This document shows positions 49,863 to 61,400 of a stretch of 64,000 nucleotides of DNA, piece after piece. This DNA comes from an uncultured Chloroflexota bacterium (GTDB lineage Bacteria > Chloroflexota > Chloroflexia > Chloroflexales > Roseiflexaceae). The position numbers were made by a program, and so were the translations under genes. The stretch spans positions 7,906 through 71,905 of the forward strand of contig CALFIC010000129.1 of NCBI GenBank assembly GCA_937876225.1. Direction: 5' to 3'. Positions within the stretch are counted from its first letter, which is position 1, and each line of letters starts with the position of its first letter. A model generated the notes under the pieces. It made no database searches. It was not told the origin of the DNA and worked only from the letters and a program-made list of their open reading frames with translations.

Positions 49863-52800
49863 CTACGGGGCTGGGTAGGCAGTCGCTACAGGTGTGTTCG
49901 TCGGTGGCAATGGGTACGCAGTGGCGGTCCGGCTGGGGGTGTTGGTGCGGCTAGAGGTGCTCGTGACGGCGAGTGCCGTTTGGGTCTGGGCATAGAAGGT
50001 TGGGCTCCGGCGGGCGAGCATCGTCTGGGTGCTCCGCAATGGGGTGCCGGTGCGGGTGGCCGTGAATGTATTTGGTATAAATGCAGTCGCTGACGGGAGT
50101 GTTGCCGTTACGGTGGCTGTACCTGATTTGGTTGGTGTGATTGATATGGTTGGTGTGCGGGTATTGGTTGACGTGGCTGATCTAGTGCGGGTGCTTGATG
50201 GTACAAATCCTGGGATGGTTGCTGTACCCGTTGCGGCCAGCGGCGTCTTGGATTTGACGCTGGTGGGTGACATCGTGCCGGTTGGTGTGCGCGTAAATGT
50301 AGTCGTAGCGGTCAGTGTCGGACAGCTACCAGGGGTTGCACATGCTGTGGCTGTCAGGGTGGGCACTAGACTAGCTGGATTGGTGTTGTTGTAGATTTGG
50401 ATGACGGTGTTGGCAGATACCGGACTATTGTAGAGCATCACATTGTCTAGCGCACCCGTAAAGCCGCTTTTTGGCCATACACTGGCGCTACTGCTATAGC
50501 CCAGCATGAGTGGATCGTTGACTGTGGGCAGTGTGATTGTTGCTTCAGCATACAAGCGGGCATTCACATAAAACGATAGCTTTTGCGTGGTTGGGTTGTA
50601 GCTACATGCGAAGTGGTACCAGCGATTAAAGTCTGCACTTTCACTTTCGACAATAACCGGTGCAGTAGCGCTAAACCCGGCACACAGTGGCATATAACCA
50701 GTACTATCTGCACGTAAACCAACAGACATGCCTTGGCCCGTTGCATTGGTTTTGGTCATAAAGAAGTCATTGCCACTCGCCGAAACTGCGTTGACATTGG
50801 CCCAGAATGCCACCGTAAAGCCACTCGTTGATGCAGGTGCTGTAAGCGTTAATTGCTGGGCACTATTATTGCTAAATATTGCTGCCGAACTATCATGTGG
50901 CACGAGGTTATTCGCTTCTGGTCGCCCAAAAACCGGGCATTTGTTGTTGCTTGCGCCACACCGCATGGTGCCGCCGTTCGGTGATATGCTCTGCAGTTGG
51001 GTTTCGATAATCAACCCGTTGAGTTTATCACTTTCATTGAGGGGTGTTGTTCCGTTGAGTTCTGCCCGGGTGAGGACATGATTGAAGATGGCGACTTGAC
51101 TCAGTTCGCCATTTACCCCTTCCATGGTGTCGTAGCGCCGACCGATGATGAGTGGTGCGGCAGGTGGGGTAAAGGCCCCACGCACGATGTCTTGACCGAT
51201 GATTTGGGCATCGCGCCAGAGCGTGCGTGTGCGTGAAACAGGGTCAAAACTACAAGCGTAATCGTGCCATTGGCGATCGACATACCAACTAGTGCTACGC
51301 AGATCATCGCCATAAAAGCTACAGAATGGGCGATTTTCTTTGTCGATACCCATGGTCAAGTATTGGCGCACCGAGCCGGCGGTACCAATACTTAACAGCA
51401 CATCAGCACGGTTAATATTCGTGCGGCGCAGGCTGGCACGCGCCGTGAACGGCACGCCATTGAGGGTGGTGTTGGCTGACGCGGTGAGTTCGTCGCCATT
51501 GGCATCGTTAAACAGCAATGCTGGGTAGCGTGCGTTGCTATCATTTGACCCATCAGGGATGGCCTGTACCGGACATCTGATAGCGCATTGGAATGTCGAA
51601 GATGCGACGTTTGCTGCAAATACTTGGGGCGCACTAAAGTCTGACATGGTGTACCACGCAACTTGATTGGTGACGAATTCGGCTGTGTTGGCGCGGGCTG
51701 TCATGGTGGGCATCGGTACTGCAGTGTTGGTGGGGACGATGGTGACGGTGGGGACGTCGTCTTCGAAAAAGACAGCGATTTTTCCGTCGCCGGTAAAAAT
51801 ATTGGTGATATGGTGGGCGAGATTAGCTTCGTAGAGTGCATTCAGTAGCGCCGGTGCATAGTCACCCCATGCGATGGCAGTACCATCCTTCGTGAGTGCC
51901 ATACTTTGGCGTTCACCTGTACTAATGGCAATTACATTGCCAAGGGTGGCGTCGTACGGGAGGTCTGCTTGGCCATAGTCACTACTATTTGCGCCCCAGG
52001 CCACGAGTTGGCCGTCGGCACGCAAGCCGAGGATGTGATAGTCGCCGGCCTCAATTTCGATGAGTGTAGTGGCCCGGGCGGGGATAGTAGCAACACCTTC
52101 ATTGTTGTTATTGGTAATGACTTTGACGCTGCCATCAGTGAGCAGTACGACGGCAAAATCACGTCCTGCAGCAATATGTTTGATGTTGGGGTATTGGGTC
52201 AGATTGAATTGATTCGACCAGATGCGACCATCGAGGGTGAGGACCATCATATGCGTACCACGGACGGCGATTTCGGCTACATACCGTTGGAATGCGTCGG
52301 GAATGGTATTGGTGATGTCGGTGGCGGGAGTACCATTTTCACTACATGGTGCCCACGCGCGTATCGTACGATTTAAACGTAATACCATGCCGTAAATACC
52401 GAGTGCCGCATGATGAATGTCTTTGCTGAAATCAGTGGTTGGCAATCCACTACAGAGGGAATTAATATTGAGCGTATTTGAGTTTTGCACATTGGCTTGG
52501 GTGTTGGTCGCAAATGCTACTGACGACCCATTATAGGTATCTGATGTTTCTCCGCTCATAAAGATGATATGGTCATGTACTGGTGCGCCACTCATTGGTG
52601 GTACTACAGGTAATACCGGTGCGGTTGGCGCCCTAGGTGCGGCAGTAGGTTGTGGCTCAAGGATCTGTTGTGACAATGCCGCACTAAACGTACTGCCACC
52701 GGTGACCATGAAGGGATGCCACAGATTTGTGGGAACCTGATCTTGGCCATTTGAGTTCATCCCCCAACTGACGACTTGTTTGTTATCAGTGATGGCAAGC

Positions 52801-52958
52801 ATGTGCATTTCGCCGGCCCCGATTTGTTGAAAAATACCTATGGGGACGGTGCGTTGATCATAATCGTTTTGACCGATAACAATGATACGACCGCTTCGAA
52901 GCAACAGCATAGTGTTTTCGGCACTGGCAGCGATATCGATGACGTTTCGGTAGGTCAC
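49863..52958 (-). CDS. RCC1/LamG surface protein, C-terminal part of a stop-interrupted gene
   Basis: A 1,031-residue open frame in the same register as the upstream 829-residue gene, separated by one TAG (52989-52991). No ribosome site precedes its possible GTG start (52958), so it is not a separate gene. Domains: RCC1-type repeats (1-400; e.g. VVSWGMNSNGQDQVP, LVAWGANSSDYGQADLP), two LamG-like domains (about 440-650 and 690-850), then a Thr/Pro-rich tail (860-1031) ending in YPAP. It would be translated only by stop suppression, re-initiation or if the TAG is an error. Confidence 0.7.
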   Translation of the reverse strand: MTYRNVIDIAASAENTMLLLRSGRIIVIGQNDYDQRTVPIGIFQQIGAGEMHMLAITDNKQVVSWGMNSNGQDQVPTNLWHPFMVTGGSTFSAALSQQILEPQPTAAPRAPTAPVLPVVPPMSGAPVHDHIIFMSGETSDTYNGSSVAFATNTQANVQNSNTLNINSLCSGLPTTDFSKDIHHAALGIYGMVLRLNRTIRAWAPCSENGTPATDITNTIPDAFQRYVAEIAVRGTHMMVLTLDGRIWSNQFNLTQYPNIKHIAAGRDFAVVLLTDGSVKVITNNNNEGVATIPARATTLIEIEAGDYHILGLRADGQLVAWGANSSDYGQADLPYDATLGNVIAISTGERQSMALTKDGTAIAWGDYAPALLNALYEANLAHHITNIFTGDGKIAVFFEDDVPTVTIVPTNTAVPMPTMTARANTAEFVTNQVAWYTMSDFSAPQVFAANVASSTFQCAIRCPVQAIPDGSNDSNARYPALLFNDANGDELTASANTTLNGVPFTARASLRRTNINRADVLLSIGTAGSVRQYLTMGIDKENRPFCSFYGDDLRSTSWYVDRQWHDYACSFDPVSRTRTLWRDAQIIGQDIVRGAFTPPAAPLIIGRRYDTMEGVNGELSQVAIFNHVLTRAELNGTTPLNESDKLNGLIIETQLQSISPNGGTMRCGASNNKCPVFGRPEANNLVPHDSSAAIFSNNSAQQLTLTAPASTSGFTVAFWANVNAVSASGNDFFMTKTNATGQGMSVGLRADSTGYMPLCAGFSATAPVIVESESADFNRWYHFACSYNPTTQKLSFYVNARLYAEATITLPTVNDPLMLGYSSSASVWPKSGFTGALDNVMLYNSPVSANTVIQIYNNTNPASLVPTLTATACATPGSCPTLTATTTFTRTPTGTMSPTSVKSKTPLAATGTATIPGFVPSSTRTRSATSTNTRTPTISITPTKSGTATVTATLPSATAFIPNTFTATRTGTPLRSTQTMLARRSPTFYAQTQTALAVTSTSSRTNTPSRTATAYPLPPTNTPVATAYPAP

Positions 52959-52988
52959 GACATCTGTTTGCCCTGCGTTATTGCGTCC

Positions 52989-52991
52989 CTA
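52989..52991 (-). other. in-frame TAG at a conserved RCC1 tryptophan position
   Basis: The codons read VVFA-TAG-GRNNAGQTDVV, where RCC1 repeats have AWG; TGG to TAG needs one change. The upstream and downstream frames are identical (2,520 bases between starts, divisible by 3). Confidence 0.9.
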
Positions 52992-55478
52992 GGCAAACAC
53001 AACGTTGTCGCTGCGCAGGGCTACGGTATGCCAGCCCCCAGCAGCGATTTTGACGATGCTTGAAAGAAATGGTTGATCGAGTTGCCCGTATGTATTGTCA
53101 CCCCAACTTTGCACTGTACCATCACTGAGCAGTGCCACCGAATGACTTACTCCTGCGGCTAATTGGACGGCATATGGTTTGCTTACGGGGATGGATGTGG
53201 CAGTGCGGGTGCTGGTCTTGGTGGGGGTACGGGTGTTGGTTGCCGTGCTGGTCGCTGTCGCTGTGACACTAACAGCGTTAAGGAGATTGTTTGGTACGTT
53301 TGATTGACCAGAACTATTGTTGCCCCAGGCGAGTACTGACCCGTTTTTGCGTAGCACCAAACTGTGATTGGCGCCTGACGCGAGGGCAATTACGCGCATA
53401 GTGTCAGTGAGGGGCTTTGTGGTGGTTAATTCGCTCGGGACGTTACTTTGTCCATAGCGATTGTCGCCCCACGATACGACCACCCCATCGGTGCGCAACA
53501 CGCTGATGTGGCGATATCCAGCCACAACTTGGAGCAATTGTCCTTGGGCTGCGTCGGGGATTGAAGCATTGATGGTATCATCGCCGCCCCAAATGCTTAA
53601 ATAGCCAGGTGAATTATATTCGATGCTTCGCAACCCTAATGAGAGAATGGGTGTCGACGTCGCGGTATTGGTCGCACTATATACCGGCATGATGGCAATC
53701 CCAATGGCATGAGTGAAATTTGTACTGATTTGGTAAATGCCACTGGGGATGGTACTTGGGACGATTTGGCCACTATAGGCATAGGCTTGGGTTTGTAGTG
53801 ACCGCCGAGTGATAATCACACCCCATTGGGTGGCACTGACGTTGCGTACCCCATCCATGCTGGGGATGATTAGACAGGGACAGCCGGTTGTACTATACGT
53901 CAGTGCACTTGCAGTCCCAGTGGCAACTAAATCGGTGACGCCACTGCCAAAAAGGATAAGGCGGCCATCACTCCGTAGGGCACCATAGACATTCCCTGCG
54001 GCAAAAATTCGGGTAATGCTGCCTGCGGCTAATGCCGGTATGTTTATCGATTTACCCCAGGCATAGACGGCGCCGGTACTGTCGAGGGCAAATGAGCTAT
54101 CGCTGCCGGCCGCAATCCCGACAATCGATTTACTGGCAATAACGGTAGGAATCGTGGTGCGTTGGCTACTAGCGCCGTACACCTGAATGGTGCCGTTGTT
54201 GCGGAGCATCACCGTGTGATTATCACCCGCAGCGATTTGGGTAATCCCCGTCAACACGCCACCACTCGGAGCGGTGAGTGAGGCACTGTTACCCCACATC
54301 ACCGCGGTGCCATCTTGTTTGAGTGCCACACTATGATTTAAGCCGGCGGCGACTTGTAAGACCCCGGTTTGGGCTGTGGCGGGAATCGTAAGCTCGCCTT
54401 TGACGTTTGTCCCCCAGCCAAGTACTTTGCCATCGCTGGTGACGGCCAAGGCATGATGTGGCCCCATCGCAATTTGGGCAATTGCACTATTTGCTTGACT
54501 TGGGATTACATTGAGTTTGTAGGGGGCATTGTTACCCCACGAAATGACTTGACCACTCGTGGTATTGGCTGTTAGTGGCTGCGTGGGTACGGCGATTGTG
54601 CGTGTATTGGTTGGGGTGTTGGTCGGGGTGTTGGTTGGGGTGTTGGTTGGGGTGTTGGTCGGGGTGTTGGTTGGGGTAGGTGACCATGATGCAGCAATTT
54701 GCGTCAATCTCGTGGCAGTGCCAGTTTGATTGGCGATTGCGGTGCCGGTTTGATTGGCGATTGCGGTGCGGGTTTGATTGACCATAGCGGTGTTGGTCTG
54801 GTTGACCATAGCGGTGTTGGTCTGGTTGACCATAGCGGTGCTAGTTTGGTTTGGAGTTGGTGTATTGGTTTGATAAATACCGGACAACACGATTTCGGCA
54901 ATAGTGAGTGCCTGCCCCGAGACGTCGAGTTGGATGCGTAGATAGCGGGCACGGGTACCTGCAGGGAATGTCACTGTGTAACCGATGCCTAATGGTGCGG
55001 TGGTACAAGTAGTTTGATTATCACAAATCACATTCTTCCAAGCAACTGATTGTGCTTTGTTGTAATTCATATCGCGTGAATCACCAAGATCAATATTACT
55101 TAAAAACGCTACTGCACCACTAAATGGTGTATAACAACAGTCTCTCCGGTTGTAGACAATTACTTTAGTAACATCACGTGTATATCCTAAATCGAGTTGC
55201 AACCAACTACGGTCATCAAGATTAGTGTGTGTGAAATTACCATAATTGCCATCGATTGCAGCCGATGCATTATAATTAAAATTATTTCCATATGTCGATG
55301 ATTGGCTTGCAGTAATGCCACTGTTGTAGACGGTGTCAGTTGGGGTATTGGTTGACACCATGGGCTGCGCAATCGACGATTTTGCAGCCACATGCGGTTG
55401 GTTGTTGACGAACGTGAAGAACACCATTAGCACTGTCAAAATAGTGACGACGGCGTAGTTTAATTGTTGTTTCTGCAT
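52989..55478 (-). CDS. secreted discoidin/RCC1-repeat surface protein (N-terminal part)
   Basis: An 829-residue protein. A signal peptide (1 to about 31; VVTILTVLMVFFTF) is followed by an F5/8-type (discoidin) domain (about 50-205; DLDDRSWLQLDLGYTRDV-like), a linker of TxTAxxNQ and TNTP repeats (about 206-310) and RCC1-type repeats (about 310-829), each carrying an AWG or SWG and H-x-V/M-x-L pattern. It ends at a TAG inside an RCC1 repeat. The full protein, if continuous, would be 1,871 residues. ATG at 55478 is preceded by AAGGAGCACCGTC at the end of the giant gene; likely co-transcribed. Likely a surface adhesin or matrix protein. Confidence 0.8.
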   Translation of the reverse strand: MQKQQLNYAVVTILTVLMVFFTFVNNQPHVAAKSSIAQPMVSTNTPTDTVYNSGITASQSSTYGNNFNYNASAAIDGNYGNFTHTNLDDRSWLQLDLGYTRDVTKVIVYNRRDCCYTPFSGAVAFLSNIDLGDSRDMNYNKAQSVAWKNVICDNQTTCTTAPLGIGYTVTFPAGTRARYLRIQLDVSGQALTIAEIVLSGIYQTNTPTPNQTSTAMVNQTNTAMVNQTNTAMVNQTRTAIANQTGTAIANQTGTATRLTQIAASWSPTPTNTPTNTPTNTPTNTPTNTPTNTRTIAVPTQPLTANTTSGQVISWGNNAPYKLNVIPSQANSAIAQIAMGPHHALAVTSDGKVLGWGTNVKGELTIPATAQTGVLQVAAGLNHSVALKQDGTAVMWGNSASLTAPSGGVLTGITQIAAGDNHTVMLRNNGTIQVYGASSQRTTIPTVIASKSIVGIAAGSDSSFALDSTGAVYAWGKSINIPALAAGSITRIFAAGNVYGALRSDGRLILFGSGVTDLVATGTASALTYSTTGCPCLIIPSMDGVRNVSATQWGVIITRRSLQTQAYAYSGQIVPSTIPSGIYQISTNFTHAIGIAIMPVYSATNTATSTPILSLGLRSIEYNSPGYLSIWGGDDTINASIPDAAQGQLLQVVAGYRHISVLRTDGVVVSWGDNRYGQSNVPSELTTTKPLTDTMRVIALASGANHSLVLRKNGSVLAWGNNSSGQSNVPNNLLNAVSVTATATSTATNTRTPTKTSTRTATSIPVSKPYAVQLAAGVSHSVALLSDGTVQSWGDNTYGQLDQPFLSSIVKIAAGGWHTVALRSDNVVFA
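54603..54677 (-). repeat. 12-bp tandem repeat coding for TNTP
   Basis: Six copies of TTGGTTGGGGTG-type units in the surface-protein linker. Confidence 0.85.
54721..54852 (-). repeat. 24-bp tandem repeat coding for TxTAxxNQ
   Basis: Five and a half 24-base units just upstream of the TNTP repeats in coding order, giving NQTNTAMV-type octads. Confidence 0.85.
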
Positions 55479-55489
55479 GACGGTGCTCC

Positions 55490-58400
55490 TTACTTTCCAC
55501 TCGTGGTGTTGACCGTAGTCGCACCGTCAGTATTCGTCAAGAATGGTAGGTAGAGTTTGTCGTAACTCTGGGTCGGGGTAAACGTCCCGGAGTATGACGC
55601 ACTCCCGGCACTATTGCTCACCGTGAGTGTGTATTTGTAGCGCCTCCCTGGTAAGAGTCCGGTAAATTGATTACTCGATTGCAATAGATCGAGGCTAGCA
55701 GGCAGGTTACTTGATTGAGATGTACTACTCACCACTTGGCTGGTCAGTATTTGCGTACCGTTGAGCGCAACTGTTGTCGTGCCGTAACAACAGCTCTCGA
55801 CACTGGTGGTGGCGCCCCATACATAGAGTTTGCCGTCACTAGTGACTGCGGCGCTACTATTGGCGTTAGCCGCAATGTAGATGGCATTGGTGACTGCTGC
55901 CGGGACAGTGGTTTGACCCATGCTGTTATCACCCCAGGCAACTACGACGCCGTCTGCGCGCAGAGCCAGGCCGTGCTTGTCGCCGGCAGTGATTTGGGTG
56001 ATACCGGTGGTGGCTGTTACCGGCACAGTGATTTGACCTAGGTCGTTTTTGCCCCAGGCAATCAGTCGACCATCTGACTTGAGGGCTAGGCTGAAGCCAT
56101 CGCCGGCGGCGATTTGGCTAATTCCCATGGTGGCGCTGTTGGGGATGGTGGTTTCGCCATTACTATTGTTGCCACCCCATGCGGTGATTTTGCCCGTTTT
56201 GAGGATGGCCAAGTTATGGGTGGTGCCTGCAGCAATTGCGACAGCATTGGTGATGGGGACGGTCGTTGCGCCGGAAGGAGTATAGTCGGTGATGATGCCC
56301 GTGCTCGACAACGTCAGCAGGTGTTGATTGCTACTATCCCCCATGGCAAATTGTGCGATATCGGATAGTGGTGCTGTGACAACTGTGTTGCTGTTTTGCA
56401 GTGCCCACGTTGTCAGTGTACCGTTGTTGTCGAGGGCTGCGGCGAGATGATTATTCATTTCGAGTTGGCGTAGTTGCATGTTTTGCACGCTGGTGGGGAT
56501 TTGGGCTTTGGCCGTGCTGTCGGCTGCACCACTGCTATCCCACATCTGCAAGGTGGTATCTGATGCGAGTGCGTTTACATTCCCGTCGAGTGCTACCGAC
56601 GATACAATCGTGGTTGGGCCACTACCGGTATTCACCATGTACTGCAACGCAAAGGTGTTTTGTTGATGGGTAGCAGGGATGCGGATCTCTTGCAACGATG
56701 GTGCCGTGGGTTGGGTGACAGTAAAGGGATAACTATCGGTGGTGCGTTGGTTGCCAGCGACGTCTGTGGCCACAAACTGCACTCGGTAGGTCCCTGGCGC
56801 AAGTGTCGCGGCGTCGATGGGTAGCTGCCAGGTGTAATTGACTATTGCCCGACCTTGCAGGTAGTTCGTCCGTGCGAGCTCTTGGCTCTGTACCGATTGC
56901 GTGGTGATATTGATGGTTTGCACCAATTTGCTACTGTCATAGATGTTCGCGTTGATGCCGTTGATGCTGCCGCCATCGCTGAGAGTACCTCGGAACAATG
57001 TTGCTTGCGATCCGGGCAAGAGCGAATTCGCTAACTGTGCTACCGTCACACTCGGTGCCATCGTATCGATCGTGAGTGCTACCACCGTTGCGGGACTGAT
57101 GTTGTTGTAATTGTCGAGTGCGTATATCTTCAGCACCCGCATTTGGTTGTCGATATTGGTGGTGTTTTTGACGGTGTAGGTCCAGGGCGCATTGTTGCTA
57201 ACCGTGTTGCCACTACTGTTCAGCGTAATGCGCCATTGATTAATCGTGGTGCGGGTGCTGTTTTCGTTGCGATCACAGGCCAACAGTTGCCAGGTGCCGT
57301 TGACTGGTTCGCCACCGAAGCGGGACAACGAGCCGTCTGGTTTCACCAATGTTGCTGTGCCAGTTATCGATGTGGTTCCTACCAAACTACTTGTTACGGT
57401 GCTAGCGCTGTCACTAAATTGACCATTGAAATTGATCATGCCTGCGCGCACTGAGGTCATTAGTGGTGTCAAGGTGCCTGACGGTGATTGCAACCACAGA
57501 TTGAGTTCATTTGCAGCCAGCGATGTGGCATTGACATCGACGGTGAGACTGCCTACGCGAGCTTGGGGGGCGGCGGTGCTGATGGTGTTGGGCAATATGG
57601 TATAGCCGGCAAATTCCGTGGCTGCACAGGGTTGGGCAGTCACTTCTTTGGCGAGGGTTACCGTATTGCTAATCACCGATTGCACGGTGGTGGGGTTGGT
57701 GGTGCTACCAAAGTCACATATCGCTTGGCTTTCGTCACATACCTTGATGGTGGCGACACTGTTGGTGTCAGATGCGGTGCCCCCAAGGGTGATTGCACTG
57801 CCACCGACATACGCTGCTGCAAACATACTAGCGGTTTGTGTGGTAAAGCTGAATGACGGTGCAGTCACATCGACTATAGCGTTGTACCAAGGACTCCATT
57901 GACTTTGTTGGTTGTAGACATCACTGGCACGGACGCGATATGACACGCTACTGATGCCGTTTGCTACGGTGACGGGGCACGACCAGCGTCCGAGTACTGA
58001 CGCACCACAACTGACGGGGATGCGGGTTGCATTCACGTTGGTGTAGTATTCGAGGTTGACTGCCGGGACGCTTGAGGCATCACTGAGCCCACCGGTAATC
58101 GTAATCGCACCACGTTTCACGACGGTCTGGGTGTCAGGGGTGACCCGTTCGGGCGCACTACTGTCGATAGCAACTGCCGCATTGAGCCATTCGATAGTGC
58201 GGGCTAGGTTGATGTTGTCGGGATTGGTGCCAGTGCTGTCATCGGTCAAGCGCACTTCGATTTTGGCGATGTTCCCGGTCTTGAGGCGGTCGCTCGCCGA
58301 TGATTGCGCTTTGGTTGGGTCGATTCTGGCCTGTAGTGTCAGTGTTTGACTACTATTGGCTGCAATCGGAGCAAACTTAATGACTTGGTAGTCACGCAGA

Positions 58401-61400
58401 TTACCTGCAGTAATTGTGTGATAGTCGTAATTTCCCCCACCAGTAATCGCAGCTGCCGGTGTACCGGTACTGTTTTGATTGGTTAACCAGATGCCACCAT
58501 AGGTTTGTACGATGCCATAAATGGCCCGCGTTGGTTTGTTGGTGGGGTTCTGTAGCGTCAACGTGTAGGTGACGACTGAGTTATTGCCCACTACCGGGTC
58601 TTGGTCGCTGGCCAGCGTTCCGGCGAGTGCATCAAGCAGCCCAGAGCCATTGTTGATCGCCGTGCCGTATTGTGAAATGGTATTACACCAATTGTTGGTG
58701 GGTAATTGGCTACAGAGTTCAGTGGTGTCGTCGATGATTTGACTGATTGCTTCAGGTTCGGTATTGGTGAAGCTATCGGCCATGGCGCGGTTAAATACCC
58801 CGTTTGGCGTGCTGGTGAGCGACGTAAGTACTTGGGTGGTATCTGGATTGAGGGCGGCCGTCTTGGGGCAGACGCCTGCATTTAGATTACTCCACCCAAA
58901 ACCATTGAGCATGGGGGTAATGGCAATTGGGTTACTGCCTTGCTCGGTGCGAATGGGGTTGGTGGTGGGGAATGATGCCCATGGCATGAATTTGGTCGGG
59001 GTGGTTGCAAATGCTACCACACCCATGGGTTGTCCAACCACATAGCCGATTTGACTGAACAAAGCCCGGATATCGGTCTGTTCGATGCCGAGTTCATTGA
59101 CTGCACGGTAGCTAGGGGTGGCGTTTGTGTCGACCCAGTCGCTTCCGTTCCAGCGCAAAATGCTGGCCGTGGTATTGTCTCTGACATGAATCACGTAGTC
59201 GGCGCCACCAGGGATGGTTCCAGCCCGGTTACCTTGGCGGCTTTGGATCAACGCTGTTTGGAAATTATTGACATAATCTTTGACACTACTCGTCGATCCG
59301 GTGTTGCGTACGGCCATATTGACTGGCAAGGTGATGAACGACTCACCGAGTGCCACACTATTGGTGATACTTTGGGTATAGCTGGTTGGGCGATAGGCTT
59401 TGACCGTCCCACCGGTAACGGTATCGAGGTAGATAAACAGGTCACCGTCGTAATTCCAGTTTGCGCCCTGCCAGTTCAAACGAATAGCCTCACTATCCCA
59501 GGTCATGGCAAAGCGTTGGATGTTGTTTAGTCCTGGACGGCGATCTTCACCGAGGGCCGCACAGCCATTGTTGATAAAACCGCGGTAGGTTGGTTCAGTA
59601 TTGTTCATCAACGTGTAGTCGGGGGTGGTGGGAGCATCGACATACACTGATGGTAAGTTCGTCAGTGATTCATTCCCTAGGCTGTCACGCACCCGTTGAC
59701 CAAAGGTCATGCGGCTGGCTTCGCTGGTTGTGAGCCCACTGAATTGTCCGGCGGCAATCGTCAGCGCACTATTCGTGGGCAGTGTCGCTACGTAATTTGT
59801 CGAGTTACTCAATGTTTTGACCGTGTACTCGAGTTTGTTGAGCAAAATCGGTGAGGCATCGGTAATCTTGCTCCAGCCCACGTTGAGATTTGCGGTCGAA
59901 ATAGCGGTGACGGTTTGGCCATCAGTCAATGGTGTTACGACACCATTAATGGTGGCTTTGACGGCACCATCAGAAATGACGGGTGGCATCGTATCAAAGA
60001 TAATCGTGGTGGCATAGCTGGTACTCCGCCCGGCTGCATCATTGGCAATGATGCGGATGGGTAACCCTTGGGCGTCGGTTGCACGGCGATTATAGGTCGC
60101 AGTAACGTCAGTGATTACACATTTACAGCTGGTGTCGTAGCCACGGCGTTTCATCGTATAAGGAATTGGCGGCGCGTCTTTTGATGTGTTGATGATTTGG
60201 ATGTTGTCTAAACCGACGTCATCGCGAACCTCTATCCGAATTAAGTAGTAGTTGTTGACCAACAACAATTCACCAATTGTGGCATCAATCAGATTGACTT
60301 GTGGTGCGCTGAGGTCTACCGCTGTACGCATCGGTGGGCTGGTGATGACATTTGCCTGTCCATCTTTGAGTTGGGCCTTGAGCGTATAAATACCACTTGG
60401 TAAGGTGACGTCAAACGATCGCTCCATTTGCGTAGGAGTACCCGTGATTGCAATGGTCGCGAGGATTGTCGTGTCAGACACGAGTGACATTTCGCTAATC
60501 CCCAGCGGTGCTTCGCCACTGACATAGATGCGCTGCGTGCTGGTAGTGTAGGCATTGGCCTGATTGATGAGCCGTATACTTGCTTGCAACGGTGGATCAA
60601 TGCCCAACTTTTGGGTAGTTGTTACCGTTGAGGCGACCGTCGTACAGTTGTTGAGCGTATCACAAGCATAGGTGGCGAGTCGAGCATCACTGACCTGATA
60701 GCCTGCTAGGCTGGTAATAGTTGCCTGGCGTGCTAACACTGCCACTGATTGACTGTTGGTGGCGACGCGTAGCGGTGTGCTGACGTTTAACTGCGTGTCA
60801 CTCACCAGATAAGCAGTAGATCCTGCGGTATTGATAATCGAAATCCGTTGGTTGTTCGGGTTATTGACATCCGCACTCAGTACCATGAATTCATTAGGAC
60901 GGTAGGAGACGCCGTCGACCATGCGATACCAGTTGACATTGTCGCCATCAATTGGCGTCGAGTGCATGTAGCTGTTCGTCTCGGCGAGCGGTGATGTCAA
61001 TACCGCTTGACCTGTGGCACTATCCACACTCGCGATCAGATTCATGGTGATGAGTACGTTGGCCGAAGTGGGTGTGGTGGTGGCGTTGAATGGTTCGTCA
61101 TCTGAGAAAATTTCGAGATTATTGCCATTGAAAAAGAGCTTGTTGGCGTAGCCGGTGCTATTAAAGCTTTGGATGGCATTCAGTGCACCACTGTCTGCGA
61201 CACGATAGATGATAATCCCCGTATCTCCGTAGGCCACGACTACGATGTCGTTTTGGGCGGCCATATCCATAGCGGTACGTGTGTCGATACTGGGGCTTGT
61301 TGTTTTGACGAGGGTGGGGCTTCGTGGGCTCCGTACATCAATACTGAAATACTTTTGTGGCGTACTCGTATCTGCCAACATTAGGTACCAGTCACCATTT

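Noticed and set aside
54600..54852. CRISPR-like tandem repeats
   Set aside because: Units of 12 and 24 bases are contiguous without spacers and code for TNTP and TxTAxxNQ linkers.
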